Shown here piece by piece: positions 1 to 7,544 of a stretch of DNA of 64,000 nucleotides. The notes below the pieces were generated by a model. It had not been told where the DNA came from. It made no database searches and worked only from the letters and a program-made list of their open reading frames with translations. This stretch comes from Komagataeibacter xylinus NBRC 15237 (GTDB lineage Bacteria; Pseudomonadota; Alphaproteobacteria; Acetobacterales; Acetobacteraceae). Positions within the stretch are counted from its first letter, which is position 1. Each line of letters starts with the position of its first letter. The position numbers and the translations under genes are program-made. The stretch is from contig NZ_BCTP01000011.1 of the NCBI RefSeq assembly GCF_001571345.1, forward strand, positions 1 through 64,000. The letters run 5' to 3'.

Positions 1-90
1 AAACTAGCAAATCTACCGGAGAAGCTCAAGAAGTTTCCTCAGCGCCGCCGGTGATTGGGGATATAGGACCACCACCCACAACCGTCAATT

Positions 91-130
91 GGAAAAATGG
101 CCGGGCAGTGAAAAAAGTTCCCGCCCGGCA
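91..130 (-). terminator. Intrinsic terminator of the ubiM-like gene
   Basis: Read on the minus strand, a 7-bp GC stem (GCCGGGC, 123-129, with GCCCGGC, 100-106) is followed by a T-rich tract at 93-97. It lies about 25 bases beyond the stop of the ubiM-like gene. The loop is long at about 16 bases and contains a run of T, so this is a moderate rather than ideal terminator. Confidence 0.55.
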
Positions 131-154
131 GGCACCACTGCCCCAAAAAGCCCG

Positions 155-1336
155 TTAGGACGCCGCTTTCCGGTCCATCAGCATATTTGTCACTGCGGAC
201 TTGAATGGCGAGAGGGCATCCGCCACGCGGAGTCCAGCCTGCCTGAGCACGCGGAAAGCCGGTTCATCACGCGTATAAAGTGTGGCGATTCCATTGGTGG
301 CGGCAAACAGGGGCGCTGTTTCCATCCGGTGCCGCCGCTCAAAACGCCGCAATGAGGACAGGCTGCCCACGGGCTCGCCCCGCGCCATGCCAGCCGCCAC
401 TTCCTGCGCCAGAGCCTCCTGCCCTTTCAGGCCCAGGTTGAAACCATGGGCCGTAATGGGGTGCATGCCCACGGCGGCATCGCCCACCAGCGCGAAGCCG
501 GGGGCGGCAAAACGATGGGCATACACACCCCGGAGCGGATAGGCATGCCGCGTGCTGACCAGCCGCATGTTGCCCAGTCGCCTACCCACGCGCTCCATGA
601 TCTCGGCATTGAAGGCATCGCGCTCAAGCGTGCGCAGCCGCTCGATCTGCTCGGTCGGTAGCGTCAGCACAATGGATGAAGCCCCGCCATTGACCGGCAG
701 GAGGGCAACGGTCTGCCCCTCATCAAACCACTGGGTGGCCACATGGTGGTGCGGCAGGTCATGCGCCATGCGGCAGACCAGCATGGAACGCCTGAAGTCA
801 TGCACGATCGCCCCGATGCGCTGCGAGCGCCTGATTTGGGAAAAACGCCCATCAGCCCCGATGGCAAGGCGCGACGTGATCTCGCCCCCCTCATGCACCA
901 CGACCATATCCTCCCCGATGCGGCGGATATGGCGGGTAGCGGTGCCCCCAAGCAGGCTGATGCCGGGGCGCTGGCTGGCTGCCATATATAAGCCATGGCG
1001 GATGCTGTGATTGGAGACAAGATAGCCCAGCGCATCCACGCCCCGCCCCTGCGTATCAAACTGGAGGGGATGATTGCCCCGCCCGGTCTCGACCCGCGCC
1101 TCGCGCAGGGGCGAGATGGCGACTTCAGGGATATGCGGCCACGCGCCAAGCTCCTTGAGCACCGCGACCGAATGATGGGTCAGCGCGATCTCGCGTCCAT
1201 CAAAGGCCGGTTCCGCCCAGGGGGCCTGCGGCGTGCGCTCGAGCACAGCCACGGACAGGCCACGGGCCTCAAGCGACAGGGCGGCGGCAAGCCCTGCCGG
1301 GCCGCCACCCATTATGGTGACATCATGATAGGTCAT
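155..1336 (-). CDS. UbiH/UbiF-family FAD-dependent hydroxylase, probably UbiM-type
   Basis: 393-residue flavoprotein monooxygenase of the UbiH/UbiF/VisC/COQ6 family, expected to hydroxylate the ring of a ubiquinone precursor at the membrane face using FAD, NAD(P)H and O2. The N-terminal dinucleotide fold carries GGGPAG at residues 10-15. The FAD-pyrophosphate motif GDAAVGMHP is near residue 285, followed by the AHGFNLGLKG stretch typical of this family. Length is normal. The position hydroxylated cannot be read from sequence; overall character suggests the UbiM subgroup, which is my inference. It has its own terminator at 91-130 and lies on the same strand downstream of the nitroreductase gene with a gap of about 33 bases, so the two may be co-transcribed. 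Confidence 0.85.
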   Translation of the reverse strand: MTYHDVTIMGGGPAGLAAALSLEARGLSVAVLERTPQAPWAEPAFDGREIALTHHSVAVLKELGAWPHIPEVAISPLREARVETGRGNHPLQFDTQGRGVDALGYLVSNHSIRHGLYMAASQRPGISLLGGTATRHIRRIGEDMVVVHEGGEITSRLAIGADGRFSQIRRSQRIGAIVHDFRRSMLVCRMAHDLPHHHVATQWFDEGQTVALLPVNGGASSIVLTLPTEQIERLRTLERDAFNAEIMERVGRRLGNMRLVSTRHAYPLRGVYAHRFAAPGFALVGDAAVGMHPITAHGFNLGLKGQEALAQEVAAGMARGEPVGSLSSLRRFERRHRMETAPLFAATNGIATLYTRDEPAFRVLRQAGLRVADALSPFKSAVTNMLMDRKAAS

Positions 1337-1369
1337 GGCTGGGTTCCTGTCCGTGTGTTTTTTCAGGGG

Positions 1370-1957
1370 TTACGCATCCGCGCCAAACACGGCGGGCGCG
1401 CCAGTCCACCGGGCCACGTAATCATCAACCGGGCGGCGCGTCGGAGCTTTCGCCTGTGCCGTGGGCGTGCCGACAAACAGGAAACCAGCCAGCTTGTGCG
1501 GCGCGGGGAAGCCCATCTCGGCCGCGAATTCCGGGTCATGGGCCACATCGCCGCTCACCCACACGCCGCCAAAGCCCGTGGCGTGCAGGGCGTTGAGAAT
1601 GTTCATGGCGGCCGCGCCCACGGCCAGTTCCTGCTCCAGCAGGGGAATCTTGTTTTCGGGCCGCAGGTGCATGCCCAGCACGATGGTCATGGGCATGGTG
1701 GACATGCGCGAGAAGCGCTTTTCCACCTTGGCGGGGGCCACATCGGGGTCAAGCCGCTTCATGCTGGCCACCACGCGCTCGGCCAGCTTCACCCGCGCCT
1801 CCCCCTGCACGATGGCGTAGCGCCACGGGCGCAGCTTGCCATGGTCGGGCGCGCGCATGGCGGTGGAGAGGATGGCCTCGAGCACGTCACCCGCAGGGGC
1901 CGGTTCCGCCAGCGCATCGGTGGAAAACCGTGACAGGAGAAGATCGAGCGATGTCAT
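1370..1957 (-). CDS. YdjA-like NAD(P)H nitroreductase
   Basis: 195-residue FMN-dependent nitroreductase of the small YdjA branch. The opening (MTSLDLLLSRFS, then LAEPAP and MRAPDHGKLRPW) closely follows E. coli YdjA as I recall it, with the central EQELAVGAAAMN helix and FGGVWVSG conserved. The family reduces nitro or quinone compounds; the natural substrate is unknown. The start is set at the ATG at 1955-1957, just after a GGGA-type ribosome site and at the family N-terminus. The reading frame stays open a further 254 codons across the antisense of hisB, but that extension is not protein-like and is excluded. It is divergent from the histidine operon across 162 bases. Confidence 0.88.
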   Translation of the reverse strand: MTSLDLLLSRFSTDALAEPAPAGDVLEAILSTAMRAPDHGKLRPWRYAIVQGEARVKLAERVVASMKRLDPDVAPAKVEKRFSRMSTMPMTIVLGMHLRPENKIPLLEQELAVGAAAMNILNALHATGFGGVWVSGDVAHDPEFAAEMGFPAPHKLAGFLFVGTPTAQAKAPTRRPVDDYVARWTGAPAVFGADA

Positions 1958-2119
1958 ATGGTCATTCCCTTGATATGAAGGCACGCGGCAGCGAGCCTGA
2001 AGCCTGCGCGCGCGACACCATGCCGCAACGGCCCGGCCCTGCCAATACGCATGCCCGGGCGGCGCGGCGCGGGCGGGATCGGTATGGATTCCGGCCCCGG
2101 CCTTCTGTAGAAGGGGAGC

Positions 2120-2716
2120 ATGAACAGCCCGCGCACAGCCACGGTCCATCGCGCCACCAGCGAGACCGACATTACCGTGACCATCAACCTCGATGGCACC
2201 GGCCAGACCCGCATCGACACCGGGATCGGCTTCCTTGACCACATGCTGACAGCCCTTGGCCGCCATAGCATGTGCGATCTCGACATTGTTGCCAAAGGCG
2301 ACCTGCATATCGACTACCACCACACGGTGGAAGATACAGGCATTGCCCTGGGCAAGGCCTTCGCGCAGGCGATCGGCGACAAGCGGGGCATCCGCCGCTA
2401 CGGCAGCGCCACCGTGCCGCTTGACGAGGCGCTGTGCGAGGCGGTGGTCGATATTTCCGGCCGTCCCTTCCTGGCGTGGTCCGTCACCTTCGGGCGCGAC
2501 AAGATCGGGGAGATGGATACCGAACTGTTCGAGGAATTCTTCCGCGCCTTCGCCATGAGCGCGCTGGTCACGCTGCATGTGATCCAGCGCGCGGGCCATA
2601 ACTGCCACCATATTGCCGAGGCCGCCTTCAAGGCCCTGGCCCGCGCCCTGCGCACCGCAAGCGAGCCTGACCCGCGCGCGGGCGGCATCATCCCCTCCAC
2701 CAAGGGCAGCCTGTGA
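2120..2716 (+). CDS. hisB: Imidazoleglycerol-phosphate dehydratase HisB
   Basis: 198-residue monofunctional HisB, catalysing the sixth step of histidine synthesis: imidazole-glycerol phosphate to imidazole-acetol phosphate, in the cytoplasm. The two diagnostic metal-binding clusters are present: HHTVED near residue 70 and [18 protein letters not shown] near residue 165. Length is that of the stand-alone enzyme, without the phosphatase domain of the enteric fusion. The ATG at 2120 follows AAGGGGAG. The stop codon overlaps the GTG start of the next gene (GTGA), so translation of the pair is probably coupled. This is the first gene of the his run 2120-6384. Confidence 0.96.
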   Translation: MNSPRTATVHRATSETDITVTINLDGTGQTRIDTGIGFLDHMLTALGRHSMCDLDIVAKGDLHIDYHHTVEDTGIALGKAFAQAIGDKRGIRRYGSATVPLDEALCEAVVDISGRPFLAWSVTFGRDKIGEMDTELFEEFFRAFAMSALVTLHVIQRAGHNCHHIAEAAFKALARALRTASEPDPRAGGIIPSTKGSL

Positions 2717-3096
2717 CATTCTATTCCGCCCTGCTGCCGCCTGCGGGCCGCCCCGATACGCGGGCCTGGCCGGTAATGGTGGCCTGCCGCATGTCGTGGC
2801 TGGTGCTACTGTGTGGCTGGGGCGGACTGCTGCTGCGGGGCTGCCTCGTCAGCGGGCTGCTGGCAGGCGGCGTGAGCATTCTGCTGGTCACGTTCGTGCC
2901 GCTGGCCTTCGCCCTGCCCATGCTGGGCGGGCTGCACCTGCTGCTGGCCCTCAACACGCCGGAAATCCGGCAATGGGAACTGCAACTGCGCGGCTATGCT
3001 TCAGCCGCAGGCGTTTACGCGCCAGACCGTAGCGCAGCCCTTGTGCGCTGGCTGGAGCATAACCGGCCTGTTCCCCCCCCTTCTCCCGTATCATGA
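2713..3096 (+). CDS. Small membrane protein of unknown function inside the his operon
   Basis: 127-residue protein that I do not recognise. A short N-terminal segment is followed by a hydrophobic stretch over residues 22-78 that can form two membrane helices, then a polar tail of about 50 residues ending in a proline run. The start is a GTG overlapping the hisB stop (GTGA); the stop overlaps the hisH start (ATGA). These overlaps on both sides indicate a real, translated gene made in step with HisB and HisH. A role in histidine synthesis is suggested by position only, and no enzyme motif is visible. Confidence 0.75.
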   Translation: MTFYSALLPPAGRPDTRAWPVMVACRMSWLVLLCGWGGLLLRGCLVSGLLAGGVSILLVTFVPLAFALPMLGGLHLLLALNTPEIRQWELQLRGYASAAGVYAPDRSAALVRWLEHNRPVPPPSPVS

Positions 3097-3785
3097 GGCA
3101 GACCATGCCCGCGCCCGCACCCTCGCGCCCCCAGTCCATTGTGGTGATCGACTACAATGGCGGCAACCTCGCCTCCGCCGCCCGCGCCCTGACACGAGCC
3201 GCGGCTGATAGCGGCATCGACGCCACCGTCACCATCACGGCGGACCCGCAGGCCGTCCTGCAGGCCGACCGCATCGTTTTGCCCGGTCAGGGTGCGTTTG
3301 CCGATTGCGCGGCAGGGCTTGCAGCCCGGCCCGGCCTGCGCGATGCGATTGTTGCGGCAACCGATGGCGGCGTGCCGTTCCTGGGCATATGTGTTGGCAT
3401 GCAACTCATGGCCGAGCGCGGGCGCGAGCATGGCGTGACCCCCGGCTTTGGCTGGATCGCGGGTGAAATCGCGCTGATGGAGGCTCCCGGCCTGCGCCTG
3501 CCGCAGATGGGCTGGAACGAACTGGCCTTCACCCCCGGCGCCCACCCCCTGACCGAAGGGCTGGCGGCGGATGCGCATGGCTATTTCGTCCATTCCTTCG
3601 CCCTGACCGGCTATGACGGCGCTGATATGGTGGCCACCACCGATTACGGCAGCCCGGTGCCCGCCATCGTGGCGCGCGGCAACCGGGCGGGCACCCAGTT
3701 CCATGTGGAAAAAAGCCAGCAGGTGGGGCTGCGCATCCTGTCCAACTTCCTGCGCTGGACGCCTGTGCCGGACCCCGCGCCATGA
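3093..3785 (+). CDS. hisH: Imidazole glycerol phosphate synthase glutaminase subunit HisH
   Basis: 230-residue class I glutamine amidotransferase that delivers ammonia to HisF. The nucleophile is Cys100 in FLGICVGMQLM, with His204 and Glu206 in FHVEKSQ completing the triad. An N-terminal extension of about 14 residues precedes the conserved VVIDYNGGNL; a second ATG five codons in is possible. The start overlaps the preceding stop by ATGA. The stop overlaps the following GNAT-HisA frame by 4 bases, which starts with ATG at 3782. HisF is encoded two positions downstream. Confidence 0.95.
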   Translation: MRQTMPAPAPSRPQSIVVIDYNGGNLASAARALTRAAADSGIDATVTITADPQAVLQADRIVLPGQGAFADCAAGLAARPGLRDAIVAATDGGVPFLGICVGMQLMAERGREHGVTPGFGWIAGEIALMEAPGLRLPQMGWNELAFTPGAHPLTEGLAADAHGYFVHSFALTGYDGADMVATTDYGSPVPAIVARGNRAGTQFHVEKSQQVGLRILSNFLRWTPVPDPAP

Positions 3786-5137
3786 CCCGCCAGCCCACCC
3801 TTGACGGCACGCTGCATGCTGAACGCCTGCAAGAGAACATGCACGAGGACGACCTGCACGCCCTGTGTGACGCGACCAACGCAGCCATACTTGATGGCGG
3901 CGGCTTTGGCTGGCTGGCCCCGCCACCGCGCGAGACGCTGGAGCGTTACTTCCGCGGCGTGCTGCTGGTGCCCGAGCGGCAGATGTTCGTGGCCCGGCTT
4001 GATGACATGATCGTAGGCTCCGCCCAGCTCGTGCGCCCGCCGCGCAACAACGAGGCGCAGGCCATGAGCGCCACCCTCATGCATTTCTACATCGCCCCCT
4101 ACGCGCGCGGGCTGGGTCTGGGCCGCCTGCTGCTGACCGAGGTGGAAAGCTGTGCCCGCAGCATGGGCTACCAGATCATCAACCTCGACGTGCGCGAGAC
4201 CCAGGCGGAGGCCGTGCGGCTGTTCCGCAGCAGCGGCTTCCACCACTGGGGCACCCACCCCAGCTATGCCCGCACCGATGGCCGCACCGTGCGCGGCCTG
4301 TTCTTCACCAAGCGCCTGCAGGACAACGAGCGGATCGTACCCGCCCACCCGCAGGCAGCCTCCACTCCCATCCCTGCAGCAGGACATGCCCCCGTGACCG
4401 GACACAGCCTGACCCTCTACCCCGCCATCGACCTCAAGGATGGCACATGCGTGCGCCTGCGCCGTGGCGAAATGGACAATGCCACCGTCTATTCCGATGA
4501 TCCCGGCGCGCAGGCGCGGGCGTGGATCCATGCCGGCTGCTCGTGGCTGCATGTAGTTGACCTCAACGGCGCCTTTGCCGGGCGCTCGGCCAATACCGAG
4601 GCCATCGAGGCCATCATCGCCAATGCCTCGGTGCCCGTGCAGCTCGGCGGTGGCCTGCGCGACCTTGAAAGCATTGGCAAATGGCTCAATGCCGGAATCA
4701 GCCGCGTGATCCTGGGTTCGATCGCGGTCAAGAACCCCGAGCTGGTGCGCGAGGCGTGCCGCCTGTTCCCCGGTCGCATCGTGGCGGGCATTGACGCGCG
4801 CAGCGGCCAGGTGGCGACCGAAGGCTGGGCCGAAACATCGGAGATGAAAGCCGTCGATCTCGGCCTGCGCATGCAGGATGCCGGAGTGGCGGCTGTCATC
4901 TTCACCGAGATCAGCCGCGACGGCATGCTGACCGGCATCGACATCGAGCAGACCGCCGACATGGCCAATGCGCTTTCCATCCCGGTCATTGCCAGTGGCG
5001 GGGTGGGCAACCTGGCCCACCTTGAGGCCCTGCGCGCGGCCACCGCACGGGCACCGGGCATCGAGGGCGTGATCGTGGGCCGTGCGCTGTATGATGGCCG
5101 CATCGACCTTGGTGAAGCCCTGCAGGTCCTGTCCTGA
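3782..5137 (+). CDS. GNAT acetyltransferase domain in one open frame with HisA
   Basis: One uninterrupted frame of 451 codons. Residues 1 to about 185 are a GNAT-fold N-acetyltransferase: the acetyl-CoA-binding segment [10 protein letters not shown] lies near residue 110, followed by [11 protein letters not shown] and a final FFTKRL. A Pro/Ala-rich linker of about 20 residues leads into complete HisA from about residue 207. There is no stop between the domains. It can be read as one bifunctional protein, or as a GNAT product plus HisA made from the internal GTG at 4394. The acetyl acceptor is unknown. The start overlaps the hisH stop (ATGA), and a 1-base overlap joins the end to hisF. Confidence 0.7.
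   Translation: MTRQPTLDGTLHAERLQENMHEDDLHALCDATNAAILDGGGFGWLAPPPRETLERYFRGVLLVPERQMFVARLDDMIVGSAQLVRPPRNNEAQAMSATLMHFYIAPYARGLGLGRLLLTEVESCARSMGYQIINLDVRETQAEAVRLFRSSGFHHWGTHPSYARTDGRTVRGLFFTKRLQDNERIVPAHPQAASTPIPAAGHAPVTGHSLTLYPAIDLKDGTCVRLRRGEMDNATVYSDDPGAQARAWIHAGCSWLHVVDLNGAFAGRSANTEAIEAIIANASVPVQLGGGLRDLESIGKWLNAGISRVILGSIAVKNPELVREACRLFPGRIVAGIDARSGQVATEGWAETSEMKAVDLGLRMQDAGVAAVIFTEISRDGMLTGIDIEQTADMANALSIPVIASGGVGNLAHLEALRAATARAPGIEGVIVGRALYDGRIDLGEALQVLS
4394..5137 (+). CDS. hisA: Phosphoribosylformimino-AICAR phosphate isomerase HisA (internal GTG start or C-terminal domain)
   Basis: HisA (beta/alpha)8 barrel isomerising ProFAR to PRFAR, the substrate of HisF-His[18 protein letters not shown] opens the barrel, QLGGGLRD and the phosphate-binding ASGGVG turn follow, and [12 protein letters not shown] carries the second catalytic aspartate. 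The proposed GTG at 4394 lies 9 bases after AGGA (4381-4384), at the usual HisA N-terminus, and gives a normal length of 247 residues. The same frame continues upstream into a GNAT domain without a stop, so HisA may be made separately, as a fusion, or both. Enzyme identity is certain; the start is not. Confidence 0.88.
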   Translation: MTGHSLTLYPAIDLKDGTCVRLRRGEMDNATVYSDDPGAQARAWIHAGCSWLHVVDLNGAFAGRSANTEAIEAIIANASVPVQLGGGLRDLESIGKWLNAGISRVILGSIAVKNPELVREACRLFPGRIVAGIDARSGQVATEGWAETSEMKAVDLGLRMQDAGVAAVIFTEISRDGMLTGIDIEQTADMANALSIPVIASGGVGNLAHLEALRAATARAPGIEGVIVGRALYDGRIDLGEALQVLS

Positions 5138-5898
5138 TGCTCAAGCTGCGCGTCATTCCCTGCCTGGACGTAAAGAACGGCCGGGTGGTCAAGGGGGTCA
5201 ACTTCGTCTCGCTGCGCGATGCGGGCGACCCGGTGGAACAGGCCGCCGTGTACGACGCGGCGGGAGCGGATGAACTCACCTTTCTCGACATCACCGCCAG
5301 CAACGAAAACCGCGACACCATCCTCGACGTGGTCAGCCGCACGGCAGAGCGCATCTTTCTGCCGCTGACGGTAGGCGGCGGCGTGCGCACCACCGATGAC
5401 ATGCGCCGCCTCCTGCTGGCCGGGGCCGATAAATGCGCCATGAACTCGGCTGCCGTCTCACGCCCCGAACTGGTCAGTGAGGCTGCGCAGAAATTCGGCA
5501 GCCAGTGCGTGGTGGTCGCCATTGATGCCCGCAGCGACGGCCATGGCGGGTGGGAGGTGTACACCCATGGCGGCCGCACCCCCACCGGGCGCAACGTGAT
5601 TGACTGGTGCAGGGAAGTGGCGGAACGTGGCGCGGGTGAAATCCTGCTGACCAGCATGGACCGCGATGGCACCGGCAAGGGCTTCGACCTTGACCTGCTG
5701 CGGGCGGCGAATGCGGCGGTGCGCATTCCCATCGTGGCCTCGGGCGGGGTTGGCGCGCTCGACCATTTTGTTGAAGGCGCGCGCGCGGGTGCAACCGGCC
5801 TGCTGGCAGCCAGCGTATTCCACTTCGGGCAGTTTACCATTCCACAGGTCAAGCAGGCGCTGGCACAAGCGGGCCTGCCGGTCAGACAGACCGCCTGA
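5137..5898 (+). CDS. hisF: Imidazole glycerol phosphate synthase cyclase subunit HisF
   Basis: 253-residue cyclase barrel that combines PRFAR with ammonia from HisH to form imidazole glycerol phosphate and AICAR. Signature segments are [18 protein letters not shown] at the N-terminus with its catalytic Asp, [11 protein letters not shown], and [13 protein letters not shown] carrying the second catalytic Asp. Length is typical. The ATG shares one base with the hisA stop (TGATG), so the two are translationally coupled. Confidence 0.97.
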   Translation: MLKLRVIPCLDVKNGRVVKGVNFVSLRDAGDPVEQAAVYDAAGADELTFLDITASNENRDTILDVVSRTAERIFLPLTVGGGVRTTDDMRRLLLAGADKCAMNSAAVSRPELVSEAAQKFGSQCVVVAIDARSDGHGGWEVYTHGGRTPTGRNVIDWCREVAERGAGEILLTSMDRDGTGKGFDLDLLRAANAAVRIPIVASGGVGALDHFVEGARAGATGLLAASVFHFGQFTIPQVKQALAQAGLPVRQTA

Positions 5899-5928
5899 TC
5901 TCCCTTTTCCGCCTATCGGAGCATTGTC

Positions 5929-6384
5929 ATGGCCAAGCCAGAAAAAACCCGCAAGAACGCGCCCTCCAAGGCCACCCCGGCCAAACCGGCCTCCGGCAAG
6001 GCGGCAGGCAAGGCCCCTGCCGCGACCATCGAGATCGCGGCCGTCGGCCCTGCAACGCCTGATGTGCTCGACCGCCTGTTTGATGTTGTGGAATCACGCC
6101 GGGGCACGGACCCCTCCGTCAGCCATTCCGCCCGCCTCCTTGCCCGGGGCCGCCGCAAGATCGCGCAGAAATTCGGCGAGGAAGCCGTGGAATGCCTGAT
6201 CGAGGCCGTGGCGGATAACCGCGAGGAACTGATCAGCGAAAGTGCTGACGTGCTCTACCATCTCATCGTGATGTGGGTGGATGCGGGCGTGAAACCGGCG
6301 GAAGTCTGGACCGAGCTGCTGCGCCGCGAAGGCACGAGCGGCGTGGCCGAGAAAGCCGCCCGCCCCCGTGACCCGCTGGCCTGA
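5929..6384 (+). CDS. hisE: Phosphoribosyl-ATP pyrophosphatase HisE with a Lys/Ala/Pro-rich N-terminal extension
   Basis: 151-residue HisE, which removes pyrophosphate from phosphoribosyl-ATP, the second step of the pathway. The all-alpha MazG-like core (from about residue 42) shows [19 protein letters not shown] and [14 protein letters not shown], whose acidic residues bind Mg. Residues 2-35 form a low-complexity tail rich in Lys, Ala and Pro that is not needed for the fold and is longer than in most HisE proteins. The start at 5929 lies 30 bases after hisF and is the only convincing ATG. hisI, hisG and hisD are not in this window. Confidence 0.93.
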   Translation: MAKPEKTRKNAPSKATPAKPASGKAAGKAPAATIEIAAVGPATPDVLDRLFDVVESRRGTDPSVSHSARLLARGRRKIAQKFGEEAVECLIEAVADNREELISESADVLYHLIVMWVDAGVKPAEVWTELLRREGTSGVAEKAARPRDPLA

Positions 6385-6409
6385 GCCACCCCGACAGGAG
6401 ACAAGACCC

Positions 6410-6787
6410 ATGCCCGTAAATGGCACCGGCGCGTATGACCCCCAGAACGTGTTCGCCCGCATCCTGCGCGGGGAACTGCCGTGCAAGAAGGTGTATGAAG
6501 ATGAATACGCCCTTGCCTTCCATGACATCGCCCCCAGGGCGCCCGTGCATGTGCTCATAATCCCCAAAGGGGCCTATGTTTCCTTTGCCGATTTCAGCGC
6601 CAAGGCCGATGATGCGACCATCGCGGGCTTTACCCGCGCGGTGGGTACGGTCGCGCGTGACCTCGGGCTGGAAGCACCGGGCTACCGCCTTGTATCGAAC
6701 ACCGGCATTGAAGGTGGGCAGGAAGTGCCGCACTTCCATGTGCATCTGTTTGGTGGCCGCCCGCTTGGGGCCATGCTGCCGGGCTGA
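6410..6787 (+). CDS. HIT-family nucleotide-binding hydrolase (HinT-like)
   Basis: 125-residue histidine-triad protein, probably a purine nucleoside phosphoramidase. The triad motif HFHVHLF (His108, His110, His112) is intact, preceded by the beta-strand segment VHVLIIPKGAYVSF. The ATG at 6410 follows GGAG at 6397-6400; an in-frame ATG 14 codons earlier overlaps hisE and lacks a matching ribosome site. It is the last gene of the his run and is followed by a strong terminator. HIT genes commonly follow hisE in alphaproteobacteria. Confidence 0.93.
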   Translation: MPVNGTGAYDPQNVFARILRGELPCKKVYEDEYALAFHDIAPRAPVHVLIIPKGAYVSFADFSAKADDATIAGFTRAVGTVARDLGLEAPGYRLVSNTGIEGGQEVPHFHVHLFGGRPLGAMLPG

Positions 6788-6854
6788 AGCCGGGCAGACA
6801 GGAGCGGTTGCCTGATGGCGCTACTCCATAAAGCACACGCATGACACAGCTTGC

Positions 6855-6893
6855 AGGGCGCCGCTTTTTATAAAAAGGGCGCCCTTGTTTTTT
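6855..6893 (+). terminator. Intrinsic terminator of the his operon
   Basis: AGGGCGCC (6855-6862) pairs with GGCGCCCT (6878-6885). The A/T interior can extend the stem further, and a T-rich run follows at 6888-6893. It lies 68 bases after the HIT gene stop. Confidence 0.85.
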
Positions 6894-6955
6894 ATTCTGA
6901 TCCAGATAATCTATTGACTGAATATTATGCATTCCTATTACATAAAAGAATTAAT

Positions 6956-6983
6956 TTGTTCGAGTATTGTATTTAAATATAAT
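6956..6983 (+). promoter_or_regulatory. Sigma70-like promoter before the broken immunity-type gene
   Basis: TTGTTC at 6956-6961 and TATAAT at 6978-6983 are 16 bases apart, with the next start codon about 30 bases downstream. The -10 box is a perfect consensus match. Such hexamers arise easily in AT-rich DNA, so confidence is moderate. Confidence 0.5.
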
Positions 6984-7012
6984 AATACGCATCTTTTACA
7001 CAAAGACGCGAT

Positions 7013-7424
7013 ATGAGCCAGGAACATTATGAACAGCAGAAGATTGCCATGGATAAAGTAGCAAACCTTCTTGTCATTGCCGTGCCGGAAGACGAAGAAA
7101 ATTCTGCCTGTTTATTTCAATGAAAATGGAATTTATCGATAATGGCGAAGAAGGCCATAACACGGCTGAATTCAAATTCGTTTATGAAAAAAAGAATGGT
7201 GAAGTCGTAAACTTCAGCCCGTTCTGGAATTTCGGTCCCCAAAACCATTCTCGCTATATAGACGACATGGAAAAACTGGTAACGGATTTAAGAGATGTAT
7301 TTGCCCAACACCTGAAAAAAACGACCAGGCGGCCAGAAACAGCATGGCCATGAAGGTCAATCTGGTCAAGAAATCCTATTATATTAATTTCTACTATCCG
7401 GAAACCAACAGTCTCCCTGCATGA
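7013..7424 (+). pseudogene. Frameshifted immunity-like gene (possibly YezG/DUF600 family) in an AT-rich patch
   Basis: Three short frames join into one protein-like sequence of about 136 residues. Frame one is 7013-7123 (36 residues, ending near PEDEENSACLF). Frame two is used from about 7117 to 7314, with EFKFVYEKKNGEVVNF and LVTDLRDVFAQHL. Frame three is used from about 7317 to 7424, with NSMAMKVNLVKKSYYINFYY. Both shifts are of -1 type; the second falls in a run of seven A (7315-7321). Length, acidic helices and the C-terminal strand resemble YezG-type toxin-immunity proteins, which is a tentative match. Base composition is far more AT-rich than its neighbours, suggesting acquisition. The ATGA overlap at 7120 also allows two small genes, but neither fragment looks complete. 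No toxin gene is next to it. Confidence 0.55.
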
Positions 7425-7450
7425 ATTTAAAATATAAATTATTAGAAAGT

Positions 7451-7530
7451 AAAAGTTTTTAGGTGCCGTCTTTTTTAAAAGACGACGCTCCCTGAAGCTT
7501 TTTAAAAAAAGCTTCACCAAAAACTTTTTA
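7451..7530 (+). repeat. Intergenic two-hairpin element, copy A (full)
   Basis: It starts AAAAGTTTTTAGGTGCCGTC and ends GCTTCACCAAAAACTTTTT. Hairpin 1 has the GCCGTC...GACGAC type arms around a T/A run; hairpin 2 is GAAGCTTTTT...AAAAAAGCTTC. It sits between the convergent 3' ends of the broken gene and the ABC exporter gene. Confidence 0.85.
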
Positions 7531-7544
7531 TACTGAACAGTGTT

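Noticed and set aside
3-164. Possible C-terminal coding tail on the plus strand at the left edge
   Set aside because: The frame is open, but it runs through the ubiM terminator and overlaps the 3' end of that gene; a second frame also ends at 54, so neither is convincing.
1958-2719. 254-codon upstream extension of the nitroreductase frame across hisB
   Set aside because: It is antisense to hisB and lacks protein-like composition; the family N-terminus begins at the ATG at 1957.
7315-7321. Programmed -1 frameshifting at the A7 run
   Set aside because: The zero-frame codons do not form a standard X-XXY-YYZ slippery site with the preceding G, and a second independent shift is needed upstream, so gene decay is simpler; transcript slippage is not excluded.
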